Shown here piece by piece: positions 1 to 8,120 of a stretch of DNA of 32,619 bases; the stretch's first letter is position 1; each line of letters begins with the position of its first letter. This DNA is from an uncultured Sneathia sp. (GTDB lineage: Bacteria; Fusobacteriota; Fusobacteriia; Fusobacteriales; Leptotrichiaceae): positions 1 to 32,619 of the forward strand of contig CABURZ010000004.1 of NCBI GenBank assembly GCA_902494065.1, given 5' to 3'. The notes below the pieces were generated by a model that did not search any database, was not told where the DNA came from, and saw nothing but the letters and a program-made list of their open reading frames with translations. The translations under genes were made by a program, and so were the position numbers.

Positions 1-123
1 AAAATTAAATCAAGTAGAGAATTATATAGACTTTTAGAAGAAAGTGAATCTGATTTTGAGAATGGTCGGACAATAACTTTTGATAATTCTATGAAAATGT
101 TAAGATTAAAATTAAAAAAATAA
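1..123 (+). CDS. C-terminal 40 residues of an unidentified protein (cut by window edge)
   Basis: Frame 1 is open from the first base to a TAA at 121-123. The peptide is charged, with an acidic helical stretch (ELYRLLEESESDFENGR) and a basic end (LRLKLKK). An intrinsic terminator follows within 20 bp, which supports this as a real gene end. The pattern loosely recalls the C-terminal tail of Phd/RelB-like antitoxins, but 40 residues are too few to assign a family. No function is claimed. Confidence 0.55.
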   Translation, partial: KIKSSRELYRLLEESESDFENGRTITFDNSMKMLRLKLKK

Positions 124-139
124 AATAATTTCAAAATTT

Positions 140-162
140 AGGGACAGTTCGCTGTCCCTTTA
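140..162 (+). terminator. Intrinsic terminator with UUCG loop
   Basis: AGGGACAG (140-147) and CTGTCCCT (152-159) form an 8-bp stem closed by a TTCG tetraloop, followed by T's. It ends the partial gene at 1-123. Its 3' T's overlap the -35 box of the next promoter. Confidence 0.8.
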
Positions 163-187
163 CATTTATTTTAAATTATGCTAAAAT
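159..187 (+). promoter_or_regulatory. Sigma-70-type promoter for the lysine riboswitch transcript
   Basis: A -35 TTTACA at 159-164 is followed by 17 bp and a -10 TAAAAT at 182-187, preceded by TGC (extended -10). Transcription would begin near 194, just before the riboswitch P1 strand at 199, which fits the aptamer being at the 5' end of the message. Confidence 0.65.
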
Positions 188-198
188 GAGTTAATTTA

Positions 199-396
199 GA
201 TAGAGGTGCATCAAAGATCAGTATATTATGGAGATGGCAATCTTAGAAGTAATAGAAAGGCAATGATGCCGAAACACTAGTAAGCAAAGCTAGTAGTTGG
301 GTATATAGAAAATATCTATATAACTGCCATTTAAATAATGGGTGAGCTATCAAGTATATTTTCATATACACTGGTAGCTAATCTATCAGTTTTTTT
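199..396 (+). promoter_or_regulatory. Lysine riboswitch (L box) with transcription-attenuation platform
   Basis: The conserved L-box blocks appear in order: GATAGAGGTGCATC (199-212), an AGTA (219-222), GGAGATGGCA (230-239), a GATGCCGAAACAC block near 265-277, TTGGGTATA, AACTGCCATTT and GGTGAGCTATC (341-351). P1 pairs GATAG (199-203) with CTATC (347-351). The expression platform is explicit: CTATC can instead pair with GGTAG (373-377) around a GTATAT/ATATAC hairpin (354-369), forming an antiterminator, while GGTAG otherwise enters the terminator at 370-396. Lysine binding holds CTATC in P1, so the terminator forms. The downstream importer is therefore predicted to be shut off by lysine. Recognition is by memory of the B. 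subtilis lysC leader; the pairings were read by eye. Confidence 0.9.
370..396 (+). terminator. Riboswitch-controlled intrinsic terminator
   Basis: ACTGGTAG (370-377) pairs with CTATCAGT (383-390), 8 bp with one G-U, around the loop CTAAT, and runs into seven T's (390-396). Its 5' arm shares GGTAG with the antiterminator, making the two structures mutually exclusive. Confidence 0.85.
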
Positions 397-412
397 ATTT
401 GGAGGGATTAGC

Positions 413-1900
413 TTGAAAAAAATTATTATTATGCTATTTAGCGTATTAACATTGTTTGTATCTTGCGGAAAAGATAATAGACAAATATTAAGAGTAGGTA
501 TGGAAGTTGGATATGCACCATTTAATTGGTTCCAAAATACTTCTGATAATGGTGCAGTTAAAATATCAAGTGGTTATGCTAATGGTTATGATGTTCAAAT
601 TGCAAAATTAATTGCAAAAGAACTTAATATGAAATTAGAAATTGTACCAAGTGATTGGGATTCATTATTAGGACCTGCTGTAAATTCTAATAAAATTGAT
701 CTTGTAATTGCTGGAATGTCACCTACAAGTGAAAGACGTAAAAGTCTAGATTTTACAAACTCATACTATGAGTCAGATATAGTAGTAGTTGTAAAAAAGA
801 ATAGTAAATATTCTAATGCCAAAACATTAAATGATTTTATGGGTGCTAGAATAACTGGACAATTAAACACAATACACTATAATTTAATTGATCAATTAAA
901 AGGCGTTGTAAAAAAGACATCTATGGAAAATTTTCCTAGTATGGTTGTAGCACTTAATTCAGATAAAATAGATGGATATATTGCAGAAAAACCAAGTGCA
1001 TTGTCAGCTGAGTTTTCAGATTCTAGTATAACTCATGTTGAAATACATAAAAATGGATTTAAATACAATAGTGATGAAGTAAATGTTGCAATAGGATTAA
1101 AAAAAGGTAATATAGAATTAAAAGATAGGGTAAATAAGGCATTATCTAAAATTGATAAAGATACAAGAGATAATTTAATGAGAGATGCAATAAAAAATCA
1201 ACCATTAGGAGAAACTCCTAAATCTAAAAATTTTGTAGAGTGGGTATATGAAATTATTAGTAAATATTGGACAAAATATTTAATGGGGACTGTAATAACT
1301 CTATTTTTAGCTTCTTTTGGTACAGTAGTTGGTGGAATAATAGGGATGGTAGTTGCATTTGTTAATGAAAGTCAAGGTAATAAAATATTAAAGGGTATAA
1401 ATTACATATATATATTAATTTTTAGGGGAACACCTATGATAGTACAATCTATGATATTTTACTATGGATTGGGACAATTATTAGGAATAAACTTAAATCC
1501 ATTGGTTGCAGCTATGGTAATAATATTTGTCAATACAGGAGCATATATATCTGAAATATTTAGAGGAGCAATTGCTAGTATAGATAAAGGGCAATATGAG
1601 GCAGCCAAAACTTTAGGATTTAATCATAGACAAATAATGCAGTATATAATTATGCCACAAAGCTTTAGAAATGCATTACCTGCAATAGGAAATGAATTTA
1701 TTGTAAATATTAAAGACTCATCAGTATTATTTGCAATAGGTGTTACTGAACTATATACAGTTTCAAAACAAATAGCTGGTACAAATTTTAGATATTATGA
1801 AGTATTCATAATTACATGTGCTATATATTTTGTACTTACAACAGTATTTAGTAAATTAGTTTCAATTTTAGAAAAAAGACTAGATAGAATAGAGGGATAG
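413..1900 (+). CDS. Amino acid (probably lysine) ABC transporter, substrate-binding lipoprotein fused to permease
   Basis: This 495-residue protein joins two transporter parts. Residues 1-18 are a lipoprotein signal with the lipobox LFVSC (lipid-modified Cys18). About 28-270 form a family-3 solute-binding domain (RVGMEVGYAPFNW, the SDWDSLLGPAVNSNKIDLVIAGM region, KIDGYIAEKP). About 285-495 form a HisM-type permease with several membrane helices and the EAA-like loop (GQYEAAKTLGFNHRQIMQYI). The start is taken as TTG 413 because GGAGG sits at 401-405. The in-frame ATG at 338 lies inside the riboswitch and would precede the signal peptide. The ATPase follows 2 bp after the stop. Such fusions are known among polar amino acid importers. 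The lysine substrate is inferred from the L box, not from the protein sequence. Confidence 0.9.
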   Translation: MKKIIIMLFSVLTLFVSCGKDNRQILRVGMEVGYAPFNWFQNTSDNGAVKISSGYANGYDVQIAKLIAKELNMKLEIVPSDWDSLLGPAVNSNKIDLVIAGMSPTSERRKSLDFTNSYYESDIVVVVKKNSKYSNAKTLNDFMGARITGQLNTIHYNLIDQLKGVVKKTSMENFPSMVVALNSDKIDGYIAEKPSALSAEFSDSSITHVEIHKNGFKYNSDEVNVAIGLKKGNIELKDRVNKALSKIDKDTRDNLMRDAIKNQPLGETPKSKNFVEWVYEIISKYWTKYLMGTVITLFLASFGTVVGGIIGMVVAFVNESQGNKILKGINYIYILIFRGTPMIVQSMIFYYGLGQLLGINLNPLVAAMVIIFVNTGAYISEIFRGAIASIDKGQYEAAKTLGFNHRQIMQYIIMPQSFRNALPAIGNEFIVNIKDSSVLFAIGVTELYTVSKQIAGTNFRYYEVFIITCAIYFVLTTVFSKLVSILEKRLDRIEG

Positions 1901-1902
1901 TT

Positions 1903-2604
1903 ATGATATTGCAGATAAATAATTTAAAAAAATCATATGGAGAAAAAGAAATACTAAAAGGAATAAACTTAAATGTAAAAAAAGGAGAAGTTATAGCAAT
2001 ACTTGGACCTTCAGGTTGTGGAAAATCTACGCTTCTTAGATGCATAAATTTTTTAGAAGAACCAACTAGTGGAGATGTTTTATTTCATAACCAAAAAGTT
2101 ATACCAGATGAAAATTATAGACAAAAAGTAGGAATGGTGTTTCAAAACTTTAATTTGTTTAATAATTTAAATGTTTTAGATAATTGTACTCTAGCATTAA
2201 AAAAGTTGCAACATAAAAGTGATAGTGAAGCAAAAGAAATAGCTTTAAAATTTTTAGAAAAAGTAGGTATGAAAGATTTTTTGAATAAGAAACCTATAAG
2301 TTTATCAGGTGGACAAAAGCAAAGGGTTGCAATAGCTAGAGCATTATGTGTAAATCCTGAAATATTGTTATTCGATGAACCAACAAGTGCATTAGACCCA
2401 GAAATGGTATCAGAAATTTTAAAAATTATGGTAAACCTTGCAAAAGAGGGGATGACTATGTTAGTTGTTACGCATGAAATGAATTTTGCAAGAGATGTTG
2501 CAGATAGAATAATATTTTTAGAAAAAGGACTTGTGCAAATAGATGATACGCCTGAAAAAGTGTTTAATACAGAAAATGAGCGAATAAGAGATTTTATTAA
2601 ATAA
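1903..2604 (+). CDS. Amino acid ABC transporter ATP-binding protein (GlnQ/HisP type)
   Basis: This 233-residue ATPase powers the importer encoded just upstream. It has Walker A GPSGCGKST (about 34-42), a Q-loop in VFQNFNLF, the signature LSGGQKQR (about 135), Walker B ILLFDEPTSALDP and a switch histidine in VVTHEMNFA. Length and motifs match the polar amino acid uptake subfamily. GAGGGA lies just before the ATG, and the 2-bp gap to the fused binding/permease gene means both depend on the same lysine riboswitch. A lysine-specific role is inferred from that context. Confidence 0.92.
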   Translation: MILQINNLKKSYGEKEILKGINLNVKKGEVIAILGPSGCGKSTLLRCINFLEEPTSGDVLFHNQKVIPDENYRQKVGMVFQNFNLFNNLNVLDNCTLALKKLQHKSDSEAKEIALKFLEKVGMKDFLNKKPISLSGGQKQRVAIARALCVNPEILLFDEPTSALDPEMVSEILKIMVNLAKEGMTMLVVTHEMNFARDVADRIIFLEKGLVQIDDTPEKVFNTENERIRDFIK

Positions 2605-2622
2605 TGCGGGTGGTGGGAATCT

Positions 2623-3473
2623 ATGTTTAAACGTAAAATATATGATAAATTATTAGAGTGGAAAAATGAATGCAAGGGAAGTAGAGCACTTTTAATTGAG
2701 GGAGCAAGACGTGTAGGAAAGTCTACAATAGTTAGAGAATTTGCAAAAAAACTGAATATATTAATACAAATAATCTTAAAATGGTAGATATTGTAAAAAG
2801 AGAAATAATAAATTTATATGAAGATGATTTTTATAAAATAGATAATAGTGGTAAAATTTCAAGCATATATGATGCAATACCTAGTGAATTAAATAGACAT
2901 AGTACAGGCTTTAAAATTTCAAGTATATTTCCTAATAATAAGGAAAGTTTGTTAAATGAATTGTACGAACTTATACAGTCTAAAACAGTATTGCTTACAT
3001 ATAACATAAATGACCCAAATGTTGGATTGAATAGCATGTATAATAAAGAAAATTTTAAATTGTATTTATCTGATATAGGTTTACTTGTAACATTAATGTT
3101 TAAAGACAAAGATTTTACTTCTAATGATATTTATTTAAAGCTTTTAAGTGATAAATTAGATATTAATTTGGGAATATTTTATGAAAATGTTGTAGCACAA
3201 ATTCTAGCAACAAATGGACATAAGCTATACTATCATACTATGTATAATGAATTACAAAAACGTAATTATGAAGTAGATTTTTTAATTTCAGACGGTAAAA
3301 AAATTAGTCCTATTGAAGTTGAATCTTCTAGTTACAAGACACATAAATCATTAGATGTTTTTTGTGAAAAATATTCTCAGAGAATAGGAAATAGATATGT
3401 TGTATATGCTAAGGATTTAGCAGTTAAAGAAAATGTGGTATATTTACCTGCATATTTAGCAATGTTTTTATAG
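2623..3473 (+). pseudogene. DUF4143-type AAA ATPase with internal deletion and frameshift
   Basis: An ATG at 2623 behind GGTGGG opens a frame encoding a typical N-terminus with Walker A (IEGARRVGKST) and the helix VREFAKK, then stops at 2785-2787 after 54 codons. The rest of the family sequence resumes in another frame from about 2750 (TEYINTNNLKMVDIVKRE) and runs to 3473 with the DUF4143 nuclease-like C-terminus (NYEVDFLISDGKKISPIEVESS). Intact relatives, as I remember them, have about 150-160 more residues between these blocks, including Walker B and sensors. The junction near 2746-2750 therefore looks like a deletion of roughly 0.45-0.5 kb that also shifted the frame. The 3' part (from ATG 2781) could still be translated as 230 residues, but without an ATPase site. 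Confidence 0.85.
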
Positions 3474-3475
3474 AA

Positions 3476-3498
3476 AAAAGGGTCATTTTGACCCTTTT
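3476..3498. terminator. Bidirectional terminator between convergent genes
   Basis: AAAAGGGTCA (3476-3485) and TGACCCTTTT (3489-3498) form a perfect 10-bp stem with a 3-base loop. A and T runs on either side let it end both the pseudogene transcript and the S1 transcript. It overlaps the S1 stop codon. Confidence 0.85.
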
Positions 3499-5026
3499 AT
3501 TCTTCAACTCCATATTTTTTCATAAGTTCATTCATTTCAACTTTTTGTTTGTTATCGTGTACTCTTTTTTCAGATAATATTATAGAAGCTTTCTTTTCGT
3601 TTGAATCTATGATGCAAGCTTTAATTACATCTCCAACATTGTGTTCTTCAACTAATTCTCTTGAAGGAATTAATCCTTTGAATCTGTCAGTTAATTCAAC
3701 TAATAATCCGCTTTCTAGTTTGTCAGTAACAGGTACTTCAATAGTTTGACCATTTCTGTATTGTTCCATAGCTTCAACCCATGGTGAAATGTACATTTCT
3801 TTTATAGATCCAGCTATCTTCTTATTTTCTTTGTCTATTCCTATTACTCTAAATTCAATATCATTGTTTTCATTAAATTCAGTCAATTCCGCTTTAGTCC
3901 ATGCATATTCATTTCTACGAATAAATGCTTCCAACTTATTTTCTAACTCTACAAACATTCCATAGTCTTGAGTAAATAATACTTTACCTTTAACGATGTC
4001 ACCAACACTTAAAATATTATCGATATTTTCCCATTGTTCATCTAATAATGCTTTTGCACTTAAAGAAATTCTTTGTTTTTCATCATTAATTTGAGAGATA
4101 ATAAATGAGATTTTATCTCCTACTTTAAAGTTTTTATCTAATTTAAAGAATTTTCTGTAGTTTATATCTGATATATGCATAAATCCTTCATCGTTTGTAC
4201 CATCAATTAAAACAACTAAACCAAAATCTAATATTTCTTTAATTACACCTGTTCTTTTTTCACCTATAGTATATTTTTCTCTAGTAGTAAGCCAAGGATC
4301 AGATGTTAATTGTTTTATACTAAATTTAATTTTTGATTTTTCTTTGTTTAATTCAATAATTTTAACATTAACTTCTTGTCCTACTTTAAGAACAGAGTTA
4401 ATATCTTTAGTTTGTTCCCAACTAATTTCTGATATATGTAACAATCCTGTTGTAGGACCTAATTCAAGTATTGCACCAAAGTCTAATATTTCTTTAACTT
4501 TTGCACTAACAACATCACCTAAATTTAATGAATTAACAAAATCAACAATTTCTTTTCTTGTTAGATCAGTTTTAGATAATGTAATTCCTCTTTTATTTTT
4601 TTCTTTAATTAGAAAATCGAATGTTTTACCAACAATTTCATTTCCTTTAGCACCTGAAAGTGAAATAGGTAAGAATGCATTAATGTTTTTAATTTTAACA
4701 TTATATCCACCTTTAATTTGTTTAACAACTGTACCTGTAACAATATCAGAAACATTGTAACTTTCAAGTTCACGTATTCTATCAAGAGCTAATTTAGAAA
4801 CTATTACGAAATCTTCTTCGCTTCTGATGACTTGAACTGAAACTTTGTCTCCAACATTCAAATCACTTATTTCAAATGATCTTATTCTCCCTTCTAGTTT
4901 ACTACTAATATCTAGAAATGAATATTCAACATCCTTTCTTGTAATAGTAGCTTCAACTATTGCTCCTGGTTTATAGTCTCCTGGAAGATAGTTGCTTAAA
5001 AGTTGTTCAAAACTTGTATCGTTCAT
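3497..5026 (-). CDS. rpsA: 30S ribosomal protein S1-like RNA-binding protein
   Basis: The 509-residue protein is a chain of S1 RNA-binding repeats, roughly at residues 18-78, 93-153, 169-238, 256-325, 341-408 and 426-490. The third and fourth are most canonical (GDVVSAKVKEILDFGAILEL followed by GLLHISEIS; GFMHISDI). S1 binds mRNA leaders at the 30S platform and assists initiation. Some fusobacteria and clostridia carry S1 fused to the isoprenoid enzyme IspH; no IspH part is present here. AGGAG lies 10 bp before the ATG. It follows the HPr gene by 14 bp and shares its promoter at 5341-5369. Confidence 0.9.
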   Translation of the reverse strand: MNDTSFEQLLSNYLPGDYKPGAIVEATITRKDVEYSFLDISSKLEGRIRSFEISDLNVGDKVSVQVIRSEEDFVIVSKLALDRIRELESYNVSDIVTGTVVKQIKGGYNVKIKNINAFLPISLSGAKGNEIVGKTFDFLIKEKNKRGITLSKTDLTRKEIVDFVNSLNLGDVVSAKVKEILDFGAILELGPTTGLLHISEISWEQTKDINSVLKVGQEVNVKIIELNKEKSKIKFSIKQLTSDPWLTTREKYTIGEKRTGVIKEILDFGLVVLIDGTNDEGFMHISDINYRKFFKLDKNFKVGDKISFIISQINDEKQRISLSAKALLDEQWENIDNILSVGDIVKGKVLFTQDYGMFVELENKLEAFIRRNEYAWTKAELTEFNENNDIEFRVIGIDKENKKIAGSIKEMYISPWVEAMEQYRNGQTIEVPVTDKLESGLLVELTDRFKGLIPSRELVEEHNVGDVIKACIIDSNEKKASIILSEKRVHDNKQKVEMNELMKKYGVEE

Positions 5027-5040
5027 AAAAATATTTCTCC

Positions 5041-5322
5041 TTACTCATCAAATTTTAAGACTTCTACTAATTGTTGTAATTTATTTAAAATTTCAGTTTC
5101 ACTATTGTCATCACATTTAGTTGAATTTGCAGTAATAGTAAATTCATCTCCTAATCCAAGTGATAATAGCATAAGCCCCATTACATTTTTACCATCAACT
5201 TTTTGAGAAGATGTAGAAACTATAATATCACCATCGAAATTTTCTGTTAAATTAACAAATTTAGTCGAAGGCCTAGCGTGAAGACCTTGTTCGTTTTTAA
5301 TTTTTAATTTAATGCTTTTCAT
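5041..5322 (-). CDS. ptsH: HPr family phosphocarrier protein lacking Ser46
   Basis: This 93-residue protein fits HPr, the small carrier that passes phosphate from Enzyme I to sugar-specific PTS IIA domains. The active-site histidine is exactly at position 15 in GLHARP. The second conserved patch, VDGKNVMGLMLLSLGLG, matches the HPr helix, but position 46 is Asn, where Gram-positive HPr has the Ser phosphorylated by HPr kinase. It lies in an operon with rpsA rather than with ptsI. It could be the general HPr or a paralogue with another role. Confidence 0.88.
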   Translation of the reverse strand: MKSIKLKIKNEQGLHARPSTKFVNLTENFDGDIIVSTSSQKVDGKNVMGLMLLSLGLGDEFTITANSTKCDDNSETEILNKLQQLVEVLKFDE

Positions 5323-5340
5323 AACTTCACCTTAACTTGT

Positions 5341-5369
5341 ATTATATACTAAAATGACTAAAAATGCAA
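5341..5369 (-). promoter_or_regulatory. Promoter of the HPr-S1 operon
   Basis: On the minus strand, TTGCAT (5364-5369) and TATAAT (5341-5346) are separated by 17 bp, upstream of the HPr start at 5322. The -10 is perfect and the -35 matches four of six bases. Confidence 0.7.
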
Positions 5370-5403
5370 AAACTTTTTATTTATAGGGAAAATAAAAATG
5401 TAA

Positions 5404-5432
5404 TTTATATTTTTTTTTGTATATGATATAAT
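5404..5432 (+). promoter_or_regulatory. Promoter of the 5449-10294 gene run
   Basis: A perfect TATAAT at 5427-5432 is preceded at 17 bp by a weak TTTATA (5404-5409). The start would lie near 5439, giving a leader of only about 10 bases that still holds GGGTGG. It is divergent from the HPr promoter. Confidence 0.5.
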
Positions 5433-5448
5433 TAAATGGGTGGTAAAA

Positions 5449-5808
5449 ATGAATGAATACGAATTAGAATACTATGTATCAACTGAAGAATTAAAACACA
5501 GATATATAGATGAGCAAACTTTAAAAAAAGTAAGAAGAGTAAGAAGTAGAATACTTAGAAAAGCTTTATTTATTTATCTTGTAGCACTTATTATTGTGGT
5601 TGCTTTAATATTTCATATATTATTAAGGATACCTCATGAAACTATATCTTTACTTGCAGCTATTGCTGTAGTTATATTAATAATAGCATTGCAAAGAATA
5701 TGTGTAGACAAAATATATAAAGTGTTGATAAAAAGAAAATACAAAAAACACTTAACTAAGGAATTTATAGAAAGGATGAAAAATGAACATCAATATTACG
5801 AAGATTGA
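5449..5808 (+). CDS. Small two-helix membrane protein of unknown function
   Basis: The 119-residue protein is not recognised. It has an acidic and tyrosine-rich N-terminus (MNEYELEYYVSTEELK), a basic stretch (KKVRRVRSRILRK), two membrane helices (about 41-62 and 67-85) and a basic C-terminal tail ending in HQYYED. The ATG at 5449 is preferred over GTG 5440 because GGGTGG (5438-5443) sits 5 bp before the ATG. It overlaps thiI by 26 bp, so the two are very likely translated from one message. Confidence 0.7.
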   Translation: MNEYELEYYVSTEELKHRYIDEQTLKKVRRVRSRILRKALFIYLVALIIVVALIFHILLRIPHETISLLAAIAVVILIIALQRICVDKIYKVLIKRKYKKHLTKEFIERMKNEHQYYED

Positions 5809-6976
5809 TTCAATAGGATTAGGTTATGGAGAATTAGTTTTAAAAGGTAAAAATAGAGGAACATTTGAGAGAAATATAAAGAAGAGAATAAAAAATAAAT
5901 TGTCAAAATTAGACATAGAAACAAAGTTAGTAAATGATTTATCTAAAGAATATATATTTTTTGATGAAGGAAATGCAGAAAAAGTTCTTGAATCTATTAA
6001 GAATGTATTTGGTATAAATAGTCTTTTTTTATCAAAAAGAATGCAAACTAGTCTTGAATCTATAGAATCAAACATTGTAGAAATAGCGGAGCAATTATAT
6101 ATCAGAGGAGCTAGAACTTTTAAAGTAGAAGTTAATAGAGCTGATAAAAGCTTTCCTATAAATTCATTAGAATTAGCCAAAAGTTTAGGAGGACACATTT
6201 TAAAAAACACAAGTTTTACCAATGTTAAAATGAAAGATCCTGATGCACTAATTTATGTAGATATTAGAAAAAATACGTACATATACACAGAAAAAAGAAA
6301 ATCATATGGAGGATTGCCACTAGGGAGTGCAGGACATGGATTAGCATTATTATCTGGAGGAATAGATAGTCCAGTTGCATCATTTTTAATGGCAAAAAGA
6401 GGACTTAAAATGTCTTATGTAACGTTCCATAGTTTTCCATTTACATCACAAAAAGCATTAGAAAAAATAGAGGAATTAGTTAGAATTTTAAGTGAATATA
6501 ACGGAGCTAGTGCTTTATTTAAAATAAATATATTAAAAATGCAAGATGCAATAAAAAAATATACTAATACTGACTATACGACAATATTAACAAGAAGATG
6601 TATGATGAAATTAGCACAAAGATTAGCTTATGATAATGATTATAAGGCATTAGTTACAGGTGAAAGTTTAGGTCAAGTGGCTTCACAAACATTAGAAGGA
6701 CTTACATGTACAAATTCAAGTGTAAGTTTACCAGTATTTAGACCATTAATAGGAACAGATAAAATTGAAATAATGGAACTTGCAAATCAAATAGGTACTT
6801 ATGAAAAATCTATAGAGCCTTATGAAGATTCATGTAGTATGTTTGCACCTAAGCACCCAGTTACTAAACCTAAATTAGAAGATGTATTGAAAGAAGAAGC
6901 TAAAATTCCTAATTATGATGAAATATTAAACGATATATATGATAGTAAGGAGTTTCTAATAATTAGAGGTGAATAA
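5783..6976 (+). CDS. thiI: tRNA 4-thiouridine synthetase / thiazole sulfur carrier enzyme ThiI (no rhodanese domain)
   Basis: ThiI adenylates U8 of tRNA so that sulfur can be inserted, and in some bacteria also serves thiamine thiazole synthesis. The 397-residue protein has an N-terminal ferredoxin-like/THUMP region (about 1-165) and a PP-loop ATP pyrophosphatase domain with SGGIDSP at 191-197. A conserved cysteine is seen in EDSCSMFAPKHP. It ends without the C-terminal rhodanese domain found in E. coli, like the shorter Firmicute forms that take sulfur directly from a cysteine desulfurase. The start overlaps the preceding gene by 26 bp and AAAGGA precedes it. Confidence 0.93.
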   Translation: MNINITKIDSIGLGYGELVLKGKNRGTFERNIKKRIKNKLSKLDIETKLVNDLSKEYIFFDEGNAEKVLESIKNVFGINSLFLSKRMQTSLESIESNIVEIAEQLYIRGARTFKVEVNRADKSFPINSLELAKSLGGHILKNTSFTNVKMKDPDALIYVDIRKNTYIYTEKRKSYGGLPLGSAGHGLALLSGGIDSPVASFLMAKRGLKMSYVTFHSFPFTSQKALEKIEELVRILSEYNGASALFKINILKMQDAIKKYTNTDYTTILTRRCMMKLAQRLAYDNDYKALVTGESLGQVASQTLEGLTCTNSSVSLPVFRPLIGTDKIEIMELANQIGTYEKSIEPYEDSCSMFAPKHPVTKPKLEDVLKEEAKIPNYDEILNDIYDSKEFLIIRGE

Positions 6977-6977
6977 G

Positions 6978-8120
6978 TTGAATAAATTTTTAAAGCTTTT
7001 TATTAAAAATTTTACAGATAAAAAAATAATGGATCTAGCAACTAATTTAACATATGTATCATTTCTATCAATATTTCCTACAGTAGCAGTGATACTAGGA
7101 CTTTCTAAAGGGTTCGGGTTAGATCTTCTTTTGGTGAATAAGATAAAATTAACTATACCAACAACAGAAAAGCAATTGAACTATATTATATCTGTTGCTG
7201 AAAAGATGATAAAGGCACTAAATTCAAGTATTTTGTCGGGTGTAGGATTAATTGTCATAATTTATGCTGTAATAAATTTATTAAGTATTTTAGAAAATTC
7301 TATTAACTTGTTATGGAACGTAAAAAAAACAAGAGAATTTTCAAGAAGACTTATTAACTATATTGCGATTATTTTTCTTGTTCCTATAACTTTAATTTTT
7401 TTAATAGGGACTAACGATAAAATATTAGAATTGTTGTATAGATTTAGTAATATAGGAATAATAACTGTTATAATTATGAATATATTGAAAATAGGTGTTT
7501 TTATAGCCATCTTATTTTTCATATATTATGCAGTTCCTAATACTTATGTTAGTGTGAAGTCTAGTTTGATTTCTTCTAGTACGGTAGTTGTTACGCTACT
7601 TATACTTAGTAATTTCTACACTCTTATACAACAAAGTATATCAAGATATAACGCTATATATGGAAGTTTGGCATTTGTACCACTATTTTTAGTTTGGATT
7701 AGGTATCTTTGGATAATAGTGTTATTAGGTGTAAGGTTAAACTATTATTTAGACAACAGAATGATAATTATGAATGTTAATATGAATATTAAAAATCAAA
7801 AAAAACTTTGTATATTAGTTTATGCATTAATAGTAAGTAATTTTAATAAAGGTAATACACCTCTTAGTGCGAAAGCTATATCTGAAAGATTAAGTGTTAA
7901 AAAACCATATGTTATTAAAGCTTTAGAAATATTAGAACAAATGGGATACATAGTTAAGCTTATGAATAGATATATAGTGTATCAAGTAAATAGAGATCCA
8001 AGTGATATTAAAATAAAGGAAATTTTGGATAAGTTTGAGGAAAAAGATTGTGCAGATATATTTATAGAAAATGATATTCAATACAATGAAAATATGTATA
8101 TAAAGGATGTGAAGTTATGA
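6978..8120 (+). CDS. YihY/BrkB-family inner-membrane protein with C-terminal winged helix
   Basis: About 380 residues. The first 265 form the YihY/BrkB domain: an N-terminal LATNLTYVSFLSIFPTVAV block, about six membrane helices, and the family-typical YGSLAFVPLFLVWIRYLWI near the end. A cytosolic winged-helix-like segment follows (TPLSAKAISERL, KPYVIKALEILEQMGYI). The family was once misnamed RNase BN; its function is still unclear. I prefer TTG 6978, which has GAGGTG at 6966-6971, over GTG 6969, which has no ribosome binding site and overlaps thiI. The stop overlaps the rmuC start (ATGA). Confidence 0.85.
   Translation: MNKFLKLFIKNFTDKKIMDLATNLTYVSFLSIFPTVAVILGLSKGFGLDLLLVNKIKLTIPTTEKQLNYIISVAEKMIKALNSSILSGVGLIVIIYAVINLLSILENSINLLWNVKKTREFSRRLINYIAIIFLVPITLIFLIGTNDKILELLYRFSNIGIITVIIMNILKIGVFIAILFFIYYAVPNTYVSVKSSLISSSTVVVTLLILSNFYTLIQQSISRYNAIYGSLAFVPLFLVWIRYLWIIVLLGVRLNYYLDNRMIIMNVNMNIKNQKKLCILVYALIVSNFNKGNTPLSAKAISERLSVKKPYVIKALEILEQMGYIVKLMNRYIVYQVNRDPSDIKIKEILDKFEEKDCADIFIENDIQYNENMYIKDVKL

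Noticed and set aside
2142..2675. Minus-strand open frame of 177 residues
   Set aside because: It mirrors the ABC ATPase gene, has no ribosome binding site and shows low-complexity composition typical of antisense frames.
2623..3473. Programmed frameshift joining the two halves of the ATPase
   Set aside because: A frameshift could not restore the roughly 150 missing residues including Walker B; a deletion explains the data.
4344..4760. Plus-strand open frame of 138 residues
   Set aside because: It is antisense to the S1 gene and arises from its codon pattern.
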